Assembly: GCA_030247555.1 (NCBI GenBank)
Contig: JAOTSD010000031.1
Span: 1-47,541 of the forward strand
Length of the DNA stretch: 47,541 bases
Direction: 5' to 3'
DNA from: Siculibacillus sp.
GTDB lineage: Bacteria > Pseudomonadota > Alphaproteobacteria > Rhizobiales > Ancalomicrobiaceae
Position 1 is the first letter of the stretch, and the number at the start of each line of letters is the position of its first letter. The translations under genes and the position numbers were made by a program. This document shows, one piece after another, positions 18,456 through 26,661 of this stretch. The notes under the pieces are model-generated. The model worked only from the letters and a program-made list of their open reading frames with translations, was not told the origin of the DNA and ran no database searches.

Positions 18456-18474
18456 GGTTAAGGCGCTGTTAACC
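18456..18474. promoter_or_regulatory. CtrA-type binding site upstream of the aminotransferase-ftsK group
   Basis: GGTTAAGGCGCTGTTAACC contains TTAA-N7-TTAAC, the binding pattern of the cell-cycle regulator CtrA, and reads the same on both strands at its GGTTAA/TTAACC arms. It sits 43 bp upstream of the aminotransferase start. CtrA control of division genes is established in Caulobacter and rhizobia. Confidence 0.65.
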
Positions 18475-18516
18475 AAGCCCCGCCACGCCGCCGTTCCACT
18501 CCTTTCCGCACCCGGC

Positions 18517-18552
18517 GAAAAGAAGAACCCCGGACGGAGAACCGCCCGGGGT
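18517..18552 (-). terminator. Intrinsic terminator downstream of amtB
   Basis: On the minus strand the stem ACCCCGG/CCGGGGT (18552-18546 with 18533-18527) is followed by TTCTTCTTTTC. It is the second of two hairpins after amtB and separates glnK-amtB from the next group. Confidence 0.75.
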
Positions 18553-18575
18553 GTCGAAGTCGAGGGAGGAGGGGG

Positions 18576-18597
18576 GCCGGCGGGCTCGCCCGCCGGC
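18576..18597. repeat. Perfect 10-bp GC-rich inverted repeat just after amtB
   Basis: GCCGGCGGGC (18576-18585) and GCCCGCCGGC (18588-18597) are perfectly complementary, 10 bp downstream of the amtB stop. It probably forms a very stable 3'-UTR hairpin ahead of the true terminator at 18517-18552. Confidence 0.6.
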
Positions 18598-18607
18598 TCC
18601 GAACGCA

Positions 18608-20179
18608 TCAGTTGTAGGCGCGCTCGCCGTGGGTCGAGATGTCGAGACCCTCGCGCTCGGCCTGCTCGGAGACGCGGATCCCGAAGACCGCCTTGATGAT
18701 CATCAGGGCGACGAACGAGACCACGGCCGAGAGCACCACCGAAGTGCCGACGCCCCAGACCTGCGCCATGAACTGCGTGGCGAAGTCGTAGGCGACCATC
18801 GTGGTGGTGGCATCGGCGGCGGCGTAGTTGGTGACGCCGGTGCCGCCGAGGGCCGGGTTGACGAAGATGCCGGTCATGAGCGCACCGACGATGCCGCCGA
18901 TGCCGTGCACGCCGAAGACGTCCAGGCTGTCGTCGTACTTGAAGATCGCCTTGAGCCAGGTGACGGCCCAGAAGCAGACCACACCGGCGATGGCGCCGAT
19001 CAGGATCGCGCCCATCGGACCGACCCAGCCGGCCGCCGGGGTGACGGCGACGAGGCCGGCGACCGCGCCGGAGACGCCACCCAGCGCCGAAGCGTGACCG
19101 CGGACCAGCCACTCCACGAAGCTCCACACCAGCGCCGCGGCGGCGGTGGCGACGATCGTGTTGAGGAAGGCGAGACCGGTCAGGCCGTTGGCCTCGAGGT
19201 TGGAGCCGGCGTTGAAGCCGAACCAGCCGACCCACAGAAGGCAGGCGCCGATGACGGTGAGCGGCAGGTTGTGCGGCGCCATGTTGTCCTTGCCGAGACC
19301 GACGCGCGGTCCGAGGACGATGGCCGCGACGAGGCCCGCGATACCGGCGTTGATGTGCACCACGGTGCCGCCGGCGAAGTCGAGGGCGCCCTTGGCCCAC
19401 AGGAAGCCACCGGTGGCGGTGACGGCGGCCGAGAACTCGTCGAGCACGGCCTGGATCTTGACCTTGTCCTCACCCGCGGCGGTGAGCATGTCGAGGAACT
19501 TCTTGGCCGATTCCTCGCCGATCGCCGCCTTGAGCGTGTCGAGGTTGTCCGCCGACAGGGTGAAGGCGTCCGGTCCGGCCCAGAACCACACCATGTGAGC
19601 GACGGGCAGGTAGGAGAAGGTGAACCAGATGGTGAGGAACAGCAGCACCGCACCGAACTTCATGCGCTCGGCGAAGGCGCCGACGATGAGGGCGGGGGTG
19701 ATGCCGGCGAAGGTCAACTGGAAGATCACGAAGACGATCTCCGGCAGCACCACGCCCTTGGAGAAGGTCGCGGTGTTCGCGAAGCTCATGCCGGCCGTCG
19801 CATCGGGCGTCAGAACGCCGGCGAGGAACATCTTGTCGAGACCGCCGATGAAGGGGTTGAGGCCTTCCGACGGGTTGGCGGTGAAGGCGAGCGAGTAGCC
19901 GTAGACCACCCACAGGATCGCCATCAGCGAGAAGCCGGCGAAGACCTGCATCAGCACCGACAGCACGTTCTTGGAGCGAACGAGACCGCCGTAGAACAAT
20001 GCCAGGCCGGGGATCGTCATGAGGATGACGAGCGCGGTCGAGACGAGCATCCAGGTGGTGTCGCCCTTGTTCGGCGTCGGAGCGTCGGCGGCGAAGGCCG
20101 CCGCGGCGGAAAGGGCCGTCATGCCCGCCGCCAAGGAGGCGATGCGCGCGCCTCGAGCGAAGGAGAGGTCGAACTTCAT
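18608..20179 (-). CDS. amtB: Ammonium transporter AmtB
   Basis: AmtB is the trimeric inner-membrane channel for ammonium/ammonia, closed by GlnK. The 523-residue protein has a signal-like leader (1-30) and about 11 transmembrane helices. It carries the pore signatures: FAGITPALIVGAFAERMKF, the twin-His positions in DFAGGTVVHINAG and FGVHGIGGIVGA, and the C-terminal GlnK-regulated tail. Compared with E. coli AmtB it has an extra stretch of about 50 mostly helical residues, rich in Ala, Asp and Lys, between VWFWAGPDAFTL and GFLWAKGALDF. This is in a periplasmic loop. Such loop expansions occur in other alphaproteobacteria. It is 24 bp downstream of glnK, forming the standard nitrogen-regulated operon. 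Confidence 0.96.
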   Translation of the reverse strand: MKFDLSFARGARIASLAAGMTALSAAAAFAADAPTPNKGDTTWMLVSTALVILMTIPGLALFYGGLVRSKNVLSVLMQVFAGFSLMAILWVVYGYSLAFTANPSEGLNPFIGGLDKMFLAGVLTPDATAGMSFANTATFSKGVVLPEIVFVIFQLTFAGITPALIVGAFAERMKFGAVLLFLTIWFTFSYLPVAHMVWFWAGPDAFTLSADNLDTLKAAIGEESAKKFLDMLTAAGEDKVKIQAVLDEFSAAVTATGGFLWAKGALDFAGGTVVHINAGIAGLVAAIVLGPRVGLGKDNMAPHNLPLTVIGACLLWVGWFGFNAGSNLEANGLTGLAFLNTIVATAAAALVWSFVEWLVRGHASALGGVSGAVAGLVAVTPAAGWVGPMGAILIGAIAGVVCFWAVTWLKAIFKYDDSLDVFGVHGIGGIVGALMTGIFVNPALGGTGVTNYAAADATTTMVAYDFATQFMAQVWGVGTSVVLSAVVSFVALMIIKAVFGIRVSEQAEREGLDISTHGERAYN

Positions 20180-20203
20180 GTCTTGGTCACTCCCGCGAGG
20201 AAC

Positions 20204-20629
<426 letters not shown>

Positions 20630-20635
20630 TCAACA

Positions 20636-20652
20636 ATCAAGCTTCGTGCCAA
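20636..20652 (-). promoter_or_regulatory. Sigma-54-type promoter of glnK-amtB
   Basis: On the minus strand TTGGCACGAAGCTTGAT matches the -24 element perfectly (TTGGCACG) and the -12 element nearly (TTGAT for TTGCT). It is about 94 bp upstream of the glnK start. Sigma-54/NtrC control of glnK-amtB is the rule in proteobacteria. The GC to GA change at -12 makes it imperfect. No clear NtrC dyad was recognised upstream. Confidence 0.55.
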
Positions 20653-20806
20653 GTTGCTCGCCGCGGTAGGAAGCCTTTGATATCTTTGTGAAAACGGCAA
20701 CCGTGATCGATGTCGGCGAGCATGCCGCCACGATGGGCCGCTCGAGAAATGTGCAGCCCCCTCGCGAATCGTCGTCCATGCCGCGATTCGGCCGTGATTC
20801 TTGCTC

Positions 20807-20883
20807 AAAAAATAGGCGTGCCCTCCGAAACACCCGCGGTGCGACGGATCGTCCCGCCGTCGACGGAGCGACGCGGGCACGCC
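20807..20883 (-). terminator. Large nested stem-loop with U-tract, 3' of tesB
   Basis: Read on the minus strand, GGCGTGCCC (20883-20875) pairs with GGGCACGCC (20823-20815), followed at once by TATTTTTT (20814-20807). Inside are a CTCCG/CGGAG helix and a CGACGG/CCGTCG helix. It starts 34 bases after the tesB stop. It is a long intrinsic terminator, or a small structured RNA with its own terminator. The remainder of the 375-bp glnK-tesB gap holds only the sigma-54 site. Confidence 0.6.
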
Positions 20884-20917
20884 CGAAGGGAGCTCGGAGA
20901 CGGGAAGACGGGTGGCG

Positions 20918-21781
20918 TCAGACCTTCGGCCGAGCGCGGCGGATCAGGCCTTCTTGGGCGGTGGAGACCACCAGCCTGCCGTCCGGCGTGTAGAGCGAAC
21001 CTCGGCAGAAACCGCGGCCGCCGCCGGTATAGGGGCTGTCCTGGGCGTAGAGCAGCCAGTCGTCGACCCTGAACGGCGCGTGGAACCACATGGCGTGGTC
21101 GAGGCTGGCGAGCTGCAGATCCTTGTCGAAGACCGAGCGGCCGTGGGCGAAGAGCGCCGTGTCGAGCAGCGTGAAGTCGGACGTGTAGGCGAGCACCGCG
21201 GCATGGAGATGCGGGTCGTTCGGCAGCGGCCCGGTGGTGCGCACCCACACCTGCTGGCGTGGTTCCAGCCGATCTCGGCTCAGATAATGGGCGAAATCGA
21301 CCGGCCGCATCTCGATCGGCCGCTCGCGTTCCCAGTAGTGGCGGACGTTGGGCGGCGCCTTCGACAGGAACTTCGCCTTGAGCTCCGCCTCACCGGGCAA
21401 CAGGTCGGGCGCCGTGGTCTCGGGCATCGCCAACTGGTGCTCGAATCCCTCCTCACGGACGTGGAAGGACGCCTCCATCGAGAAGATCGCCGCGCCGTGT
21501 TGGATGCCGCGCACCCGCCGGGTGGTGAAGGAACCGCCGTCGCGGATCCGATCGACTTCGTAGATGATCGGCACGGACGGATCGCCCGGGCGCATGAAAT
21601 AGCCGTGCAGCGAATGCACCGGCCGGTCCTTCACCGTCCGCGTCGCCGCCACCAGCGCCTGCGAGATCACCTGTCCGCCGAACACCCGCTGCCAACCGAC
21701 CTGCGGGCTGCGCCCGCGGAAGAGATCGACCTCGAGCGTCTCGAGATCGAGAATGTGCAACAACTGGTCGACGGCGGACAT
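20918..21781 (-). CDS. tesB: Acyl-CoA thioesterase II (TesB)
   Basis: TesB hydrolyses medium- to long-chain acyl-CoA to free acid and CoA in the cytosol. The 287-residue double-hotdog protein shows FRGRSPQVGWQRVFGGQVISQAL, split near residue 30, HGYFMRPGDPSVPI, SFTTRRVRGIQHG, and the C-terminal Asp/Thr/Gln catalytic network region (SDFTLLDTALF; SLDHAMWFHAPF; STAQEGLIR). ATG 21781 is preferred to 21829 because homologues start near SAVDQLLHILDLE. It is divergent from the UbiH-type gene, with 172 bp between starts. Confidence 0.94.
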   Translation of the reverse strand: MSAVDQLLHILDLETLEVDLFRGRSPQVGWQRVFGGQVISQALVAATRTVKDRPVHSLHGYFMRPGDPSVPIIYEVDRIRDGGSFTTRRVRGIQHGAAIFSMEASFHVREEGFEHQLAMPETTAPDLLPGEAELKAKFLSKAPPNVRHYWERERPIEMRPVDFAHYLSRDRLEPRQQVWVRTTGPLPNDPHLHAAVLAYTSDFTLLDTALFAHGRSVFDKDLQLASLDHAMWFHAPFRVDDWLLYAQDSPYTGGGRGFCRGSLYTPDGRLVVSTAQEGLIRRARPKV

Positions 21782-21953
21782 GGCGGGTTCCGGAGGCGGG
21801 TGGACGATTAGGGGAAGTCCCTGCCGCAACCTGCGCCGGGCGATGCGGCGCCGTCAAGCCGAACGGCGCGCGGTGGCCTTCCCCGCCGGGCCGGTCTATG
21901 AGTGGACGAGCGGCCGGAGCGCCGCGGATCGCAGAGCCGAGGGATCGGAAGCC

Positions 21954-23186
21954 ATGTCGCGTCAATTCGATGTCGTCGTCGCCGGCGGCGGCCATGTCGG
22001 AGCCTCGCTCGCCCTGGCGCTGAAGCAGGCCGATCCGCGTCTCACCGTCGCCGTCGTCGACCCGACGCCGCCGGCCGCCGGTCCCGACGCCCGCGCCTCG
22101 GCGATCGCCGCCGCGGCCCGGCGCATGCTCGAGCGCCTCGGCGTCTGGGGCGAGATCGCTCCGCACGCCCAGCCGATCGTCGACATGCTCGTCACCGATT
22201 CGCGTCTCGACGACGCGGTCCGACCGGTCTTCCTCACCTTCGACGGGGCGCTCACCACCGGCGAGCCCTTCGCCCACATGGTCCCCAACGCGGTGATGGT
22301 CGATGCTCTCCTCGCCGCCGCCCGCACCGCCGGCGTCGAGATCGTGATGCCCGACCGGGTGATCGGCTTCGACGTCACCGACACCCGGGCCGACGTCCGC
22401 CTCGCCTCCGGCGCGACCCTCGCCGCCGGGCTTCTCGTCGCCGCCGACGGGGTGCGCTCCAAGTTGCGCGACCTCGCCGGTATCGGCGTCGTGCGCTGGG
22501 ACTACGGCCAGTCCGGCATCGTCACCACCGTCGCCCACGAACGCCCCCACGGCGGCCGTGCCGAGGAGCATTTCCTGCCCTCCGGTCCCTTCGCCGTCCT
22601 GCCGCTCGCCGACGACGCGGCCGGGCGTCATCGCTCCTCGCTGGTGTGGAGCGAGAAATCCGCCACCGCCGACCGCCTGGTCGCCGGCGACGACTTCACC
22701 TTCGGCCTCGAGCTCGAGCGCCGCTTCGGCCGCCGGCTCGGCGCGCTCGAGGTGTTGGCGAAGCCGAAGGCCTTCCCCCTCGGCCTGACGCTGGCGCGCG
22801 ACTTCGTTCGTCCCCGCTTCGCTCTCGTCGGCGACGCCGCCCACGGCATCCACCCGATCGCCGGGCAGGGCCTCAACATGGGCTTCCGTGACGTCGCCGC
22901 GCTCGCCGAGGTGATCGTCGAGGCCCGCCGCCTCGGCCTCGATCCCGGTCGCATCGACGTACTGGAACGCTACCAGCGGTGGCGGCGCTTCGATGCGGTC
23001 GAGATGGGCATCGTCACCGACGTGTTGAACCGCCTCTTCTCCAACGACGTCGGCCCGCTCAGGGCGCTGCGCGACTTCGGCCTCGGCGTCGTCGATCGGA
23101 TCGCCTCGCTGAAATCGCACTTCATCGGCGAGGCGGCCGGCATCGGCGGCTCGACCCCGCGGCTGTTGCGCGGCGAGCCGATCTGA
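21954..23186 (+). CDS. UbiH/UbiF/VisC/COQ6-family FAD monooxygenase (ubiquinone hydroxylase)
   Basis: The 410-residue flavoprotein belongs to the group that hydroxylates the aromatic ring during ubiquinone synthesis. It has the N-terminal FAD-binding GxGxxG-type motif (VVAGGGHVGASLAL, residues 7-20), an internal motif LVAADGVRSKLR (about residue 160) and the second FAD motif LVGDAAHGIHPIAGQGLNMGFRD (about 290-310, split here only in description). ATG 21954 has GGAAG 3 bases upstream. Which ring carbon is modified (C1, C5 or C6) cannot be decided from sequence, because alphaproteobacteria use several related enzymes (UbiH, UbiL, UbiM). It is not in an operon with other ubi genes here. Confidence 0.9.
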   Translation: MSRQFDVVVAGGGHVGASLALALKQADPRLTVAVVDPTPPAAGPDARASAIAAAARRMLERLGVWGEIAPHAQPIVDMLVTDSRLDDAVRPVFLTFDGALTTGEPFAHMVPNAVMVDALLAAARTAGVEIVMPDRVIGFDVTDTRADVRLASGATLAAGLLVAADGVRSKLRDLAGIGVVRWDYGQSGIVTTVAHERPHGGRAEEHFLPSGPFAVLPLADDAAGRHRSSLVWSEKSATADRLVAGDDFTFGLELERRFGRRLGALEVLAKPKAFPLGLTLARDFVRPRFALVGDAAHGIHPIAGQGLNMGFRDVAALAEVIVEARRLGLDPGRIDVLERYQRWRRFDAVEMGIVTDVLNRLFSNDVGPLRALRDFGLGVVDRIASLKSHFIGEAAGIGGSTPRLLRGEPI

Positions 23187-23341
23187 AGCCGACCGGACCG
23201 CGGCCGCCTGAACCGGCGATTAACGCCGGCCTCAGGGCTCGTTCAATCTCGTTCGTCCATCCTGCGATCTTCGAGGACCGGAAAAGTGGCCGCGCGTCGG
23301 CCGCCGGTCGCCCGCAACACCTCGCGAGGAGGAGGACCGTC

Positions 23342-23728
23342 ATGCTGAAGAAGTCGTTCGTCGCCCTGGCCGCCGCCGCCGTGCTCGCCGCTTTCGCCGC
23401 CGTCGCCGATCCCACGCCCGCCGCCGCGCAGGGCATGCATCGTCCGCCGATGCCGCGGATGCACGCCCCCGGACCCCGGATGATGCCGATGCACGGCGGA
23501 CCGCGGATCGGAGCGTTCCATCATCCCCGCCCGGCCCCGGTCTTCCGCCCGGCGCCGCGCCACCATCACGTCCGCCCGTGGGTCGGACCCGCGATCGGCT
23601 TCTACTCGACCGGCGTCTACGGCCTCTACGGCGGTTACGAGGAATGCCGGATCGTCCGCAAGCGCGTCCGTGTCCTCACCGACGACGGCTGGCGCCTGCG
23701 CTGGCGCAAGGTCCGCTACTGCTATTGA
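23342..23728 (+). CDS. Small secreted His/Met/Pro-rich protein, paralogue of the next gene
   Basis: The 128-residue product has a clear signal peptide (MLKKSFVALAAAAVLAAFAAV..., cleaved after PAAAQG, about residue 30). A middle region (30-85) is rich in His, Met, Pro and Arg (e.g. MHRPPMPRMHAPGPRMM, RHHHVRP). The C-terminus has two cysteines in ECRIVRKRVRVLTDDGWRLR and VRYCY. The ribosome site is strong (GGAGGAGGA, 6 bases before ATG). The function is unknown. The His/Met-rich part could bind metal such as copper. Its C-terminal 28 residues align with those of the protein at 23960. Similar short proteins are frequent in Hyphomicrobiales but uncharacterised. Confidence 0.8.
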   Translation: MLKKSFVALAAAAVLAAFAAVADPTPAAAQGMHRPPMPRMHAPGPRMMPMHGGPRIGAFHHPRPAPVFRPAPRHHHVRPWVGPAIGFYSTGVYGLYGGYEECRIVRKRVRVLTDDGWRLRWRKVRYCY

Positions 23729-23959
23729 TCGAACACCGTCGCTCCGGTGGTCCGCCGCCGCGGCGACGATCGCGACACCGTGGTCGACCCCACCGTCGGG
23801 GTCGGCCGCCACCATCCTCGGCGCGCCGCCGGAACGATCGACGCGGACCGGTTTAGGCGGAGTTCATCGCGACGTCGCCACACTGGCGAACGTCGGATAC
23901 CTCTCCACGACGCGCGGAAGGTCTTCGGCCACATCATCGAGACGATTCGGGAGCCACCG

Positions 23960-24196
23960 ATGAAGAAGATCCTCGCAATCCTCGCCCTCGCCGCCGGCGC
24001 CCTGTTCGCCGAAGCCCCGGCCCCCGCCGAGGCCCAGGTCGTGGTCCGCACCCCCGGCCTCGTGGTCGTCTCGCCCGGCTATCGGCCGTACCGCCACGTC
24101 TACCGCCCCCGCTGCCACTACGAGCGCCGTGCCGTTCGGGTGATGACGCCCTGGGGGCCGCGCCTGCGTTCGACCACGGTGCGCGTCTGCCGCTGA
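23960..24196 (+). CDS. Small secreted basic protein, paralogue of the previous gene
   Basis: The 78-residue product has a signal peptide (MKKILAILALAAGALFAEAPAPAEAQ, split as leader plus AEA cleavage site, about residue 25). The mature part is only about 53 residues, rich in Arg, Val and Tyr. Its C-terminus RCHYERRAVRVMTPWGPRLR followed by VRVCR parallels that of the upstream gene, including the two cysteines about 26 residues apart, which could form a disulfide. It lacks the His/Met-rich middle. It lies 231 bp downstream of its paralogue and is followed by a strong terminator. No known function. Confidence 0.75.
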   Translation: MKKILAILALAAGALFAEAPAPAEAQVVVRTPGLVVVSPGYRPYRHVYRPRCHYERRAVRVMTPWGPRLRSTTVRVCR

Positions 24197-24217
24197 CCGT
24201 CGCAGATGCGCAGACAC

Positions 24218-24250
24218 GAGCCGCCTCTCCCCCGGGCGAGGCGGCTCTTT
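24218..24250 (+). terminator. Intrinsic terminator after the small secreted protein pair
   Basis: GAGCCGCCTC (24218-24227) pairs perfectly with GAGGCGGCTC (24238-24247), followed by TTTCG. It begins 21 bases past the stop at 24196, between convergent genes. Confidence 0.75.
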
Positions 24251-24273
24251 CGCTCGTTTCGCGGTTCGGATCC

Positions 24274-24903
24274 TCAGGAGGCGGGCTTGCTCCGGGCCGC
24301 CGCCTTGTCGATCTCCGGCCGCAGCACCTCCTTCAGCGAGGTTTCCGACAGCGGTCCGACGAACTTGTGGGTGATCGTCCCGGTCTCGTCGACGACGAAG
24401 GTCTCCGGCACACCGTAGACGCCCCAGTCGATCCCGACCCGTCCCTTCTCGTCGGCGCCGATCGCCGAATAGGGATTGCCCAGCGCCGCGAGGAAGCGGC
24501 GGGCGTTCTCGGGTTGGTCCTTGTAATTGAGGCCGACGAGACGGACCCGCGGATCCTTCTCGATCAGGCTCAGCACCGGGTGCTCCTGCCGGCACGGGAT
24601 GCACCACGACGCCCAGACGTTGACCACGGTCACCTTGCCCGGGGTCCTCAGATCCGCCGCGGCGAATCCCGGAACCGCCCGGCCGTCGCGGGTCGCGCCT
24701 TCCAGAGCCGGCAGGGCGAAATCCGGTACCGGTCTGCCGACCAGCGCCGAAGGCAACTTGTGCGGATCGGAGCCGCTCTCGAGTTGATAGAGGAAGAGAC
24801 CGGCGAGCGCGGCGAAGAGGATCGCCGGCAGCGCCACCAGGAAACGCCGTCCGCCGGGGCGGGCGGGCGCCTCGGCATCGGTCTCGACGGGAGCGTCGTT
24901 CAT
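24274..24903 (-). CDS. ccmG: Cytochrome c maturation thiol:disulfide protein CcmG/DsbE
   Basis: CcmG is a membrane-anchored periplasmic thioredoxin that reduces apocytochrome c haem-binding cysteines. The 209-residue protein has a short cytoplasmic N-terminus, one transmembrane anchor (about 21-40) and a thioredoxin domain with active site WCIPC (Cys-101, Cys-104). The family-specific GVYGVPETFVVD cis-Pro loop is also present. Its ATG overlaps the ccmD stop codon as ATGA, so it is the third gene of a coupled ccmC-ccmD-ccmG unit. Confidence 0.95.
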   Translation of the reverse strand: MNDAPVETDAEAPARPGGRRFLVALPAILFAALAGLFLYQLESGSDPHKLPSALVGRPVPDFALPALEGATRDGRAVPGFAAADLRTPGKVTVVNVWASWCIPCRQEHPVLSLIEKDPRVRLVGLNYKDQPENARRFLAALGNPYSAIGADEKGRVGIDWGVYGVPETFVVDETGTITHKFVGPLSETSLKEVLRPEIDKAAARSKPAS

Positions 24904-25085
24904 TCCGGCCCTCCTTCGGCCCTGCGGTCGGAGCGGCGACGGATGCCGCGGGCTTCGAGGTCGGCGAGCTGGCGGCGTTGCGCGCGACCGTCGACGGCGA
25001 CCCAGACGAAGAGCACCACGATCACCAGGGCGGAGAGCCCGTACGAGGCGAGGATGAAACCGGCGTGATTTCCGAGCATGGTCAT
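24900..25085 (-). CDS. ccmD: Haem exporter protein CcmD
   Basis: CcmD is a small membrane protein needed to release haem-charged CcmE from CcmABC. The 61-residue product has one transmembrane helix (HAGFILASYGLSALVIVVLFVWV in two parts, about 7-29) with the family's typical Tyr in ILASYG. A basic tail (AQRRQLADLEARGIRRRSDRR) follows. ATG 25085 overlaps the ccmC stop and its own stop overlaps ccmG. An alternative ATG lies at 25079. Confidence 0.92.
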   Translation of the reverse strand: MTMLGNHAGFILASYGLSALVIVVLFVWVAVDGRAQRRQLADLEARGIRRRSDRRAEGGPE

Positions 25086-25813
25086 TCCACTCCCGCCGCT
25101 TCGATCATCCGCATGGCGCGGATCCGTCGCCGCAGGATCTCGTTGCGCATCGCCATGAGGTGGAACACAAGGAAGAGGAAGGTGAAGGCCACCGCCATCA
25201 CCAGCAGCGGCACCAGCATCGATGTCGCGATGGTCGAACCGCCGGCGCGGAACACCGACGACGGCTGATGGAGCGTGTTCCACCAGTCGACCGAGAACTT
25301 GATGATCGGGATGTTGACCACGCCGACCAGGGTGAGGATGGCGCCGGCCTTGGCGGCGCGCGCCGGGTCCTCGATCGTCTCCTGGAGCGCGATCAGTCCG
25401 AGATACATGATGAACAGCACCAGCACCGAGGTGAGGCGAGCGTCCCAGACCCACCATGTGCCCCACATCGGCTTGCCCCACAGCGATCCGGTGGCCAGCG
25501 CCAGGAAGGTGAAGGCCGCGCCGATCGGCGCCGCGCACTTGGCCGAGACGTCGGCGAGCGGATGGCGCCACACCAGCGTGCCGAGGGCCGATGCCGCCAT
25601 GGTCATGTAGCAGAACATCGAGAGCCACGAGAAGGGCACGTGGATGTACATGATCTTCACCGTCTCGCCCTGCTGGTAGTCGGCGGGGGCGACGAAGAAG
25701 ACCAGATAGAACCCGACGGCGAAGAGAACCACCGTCACGCCGACGATCCACGGCAGCAGGGCCGCGGACAGCGACAGGAAACGGGTGGGATTGGCATAGT
25801 CGATCAGGCGCAT
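25082..25813 (-). CDS. ccmC: Haem transporter/attachment protein CcmC
   Basis: CcmC is the inner-membrane protein that hands haem to CcmE. The 243-residue protein has six transmembrane helices. It has the tryptophan-rich haem-handling loop WGTWWVWDARLTS (about residue 117) and the two flanking conserved His residues (in KIMYIHVPFSW and NTLHQPSS). It starts 179 bp downstream of ccmB, so it may use its own promoter, and is coupled to ccmD by an ATGA overlap. Confidence 0.96.
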   Translation of the reverse strand: MRLIDYANPTRFLSLSAALLPWIVGVTVVLFAVGFYLVFFVAPADYQQGETVKIMYIHVPFSWLSMFCYMTMAASALGTLVWRHPLADVSAKCAAPIGAAFTFLALATGSLWGKPMWGTWWVWDARLTSVLVLFIMYLGLIALQETIEDPARAAKAGAILTLVGVVNIPIIKFSVDWWNTLHQPSSVFRAGGSTIATSMLVPLLVMAVAFTFLFLVFHLMAMRNEILRRRIRAMRMIEAAGVE

Positions 25814-25992
25814 CGTCTCGTCCCGTTGGAACCGCTCTCGGTCCCGCTGCGGTCGGGCGGCCCCTCGCCTCCCGCATCCGCTCGCCTCGCCGGCTCTGGA
25901 CTCGTTCTAGAGCCCTCCCGGCGTGTCATCAATGCGACCAATCCGGTGAGCACGCCTTGCGCCGGATCAAGTCGGCGTGACCGCGCATCTCC

Positions 25993-26661
25993 TCAGTCGC
26001 CCGCGTGGCGCAACGCAGCCGCCCCGGCGATCGGCCCGAGCACCATGGCGAAGAGGCCGAGAGCGGCGAGGATGGTGAAGGGCGTGGCGAAGGGCACCGG
26101 CTCCTGCACCGCCGCCGTCGCCGCCGAGACGCCGAAGATCATCACCGGCACGGTGAGCGGCAGCACCAGGATGGCGAGCAGCAATCCACCGCGGCGCAAC
26201 GACACCGTCAACGCCGCCCCGATCGCCCCGACGAAGGTCAACGCCGGCGTGCCGACCAGCAGCGTCAGCGTCGTCGCGCCGATCGCCACCGGCTCCATGT
26301 TCATGAAGATCGCCAGGAGCGGCGAGGCGATCACCAGCGGCAGGCCGGTCGCCGTCCAATGGGCGAGGCATTTGACCAGAACCACCAGCTCGAGCGGCGT
26401 CTCGCCCATCAGCACCAGATCGAGCCCGCCGTCGTCGCGATCGGCCTGGAACAGGCGATCGAGCGACAGGAGCGTCGCCAGGAGAGCGCCGATCCACAGG
26501 ATCGCGGGTCCGATGCGGGCGAGGAGGTTGAGGTCCGGCCCGACCCCGAAGGGCACCACGGTGACGACGATCAGGAAGAACAGCGCCCCCATCAGGGCGC
26601 CGCCGCCGACCCGGGTGGCGAGCCGCATCTCGCGGACGAAGAGGGAGGTGAGCGCGCTCAT
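25993..26661 (-). CDS. ccmB: Haem ABC exporter permease CcmB
   Basis: CcmB is the permease partner of CcmA in the CcmABCD complex, which releases holo-CcmE. The 222-residue protein has six hydrophobic segments. It shows the family signature FQADRDDGGLDLVLMGETPLE near residue 70, given here in part. ATG 26661 overlaps the ccmA stop as ATGA, so translation is coupled. Upstream open sequence in this frame is the shadow of ccmA and is not part of the gene. Confidence 0.95.
   Translation of the reverse strand: MSALTSLFVREMRLATRVGGGALMGALFFLIVVTVVPFGVGPDLNLLARIGPAILWIGALLATLLSLDRLFQADRDDGGLDLVLMGETPLELVVLVKCLAHWTATGLPLVIASPLLAIFMNMEPVAIGATTLTLLVGTPALTFVGAIGAALTVSLRRGGLLLAILVLPLTVPVMIFGVSAATAAVQEPVPFATPFTILAALGLFAMVLGPIAGAAALRHAGD

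Noticed and set aside
23213-23229. CCGGCG-ATTAA-CGCCGG hairpin after the UbiH-type gene
   Set aside because: It is only 6 bp, with no T-run and weak support as a terminator.
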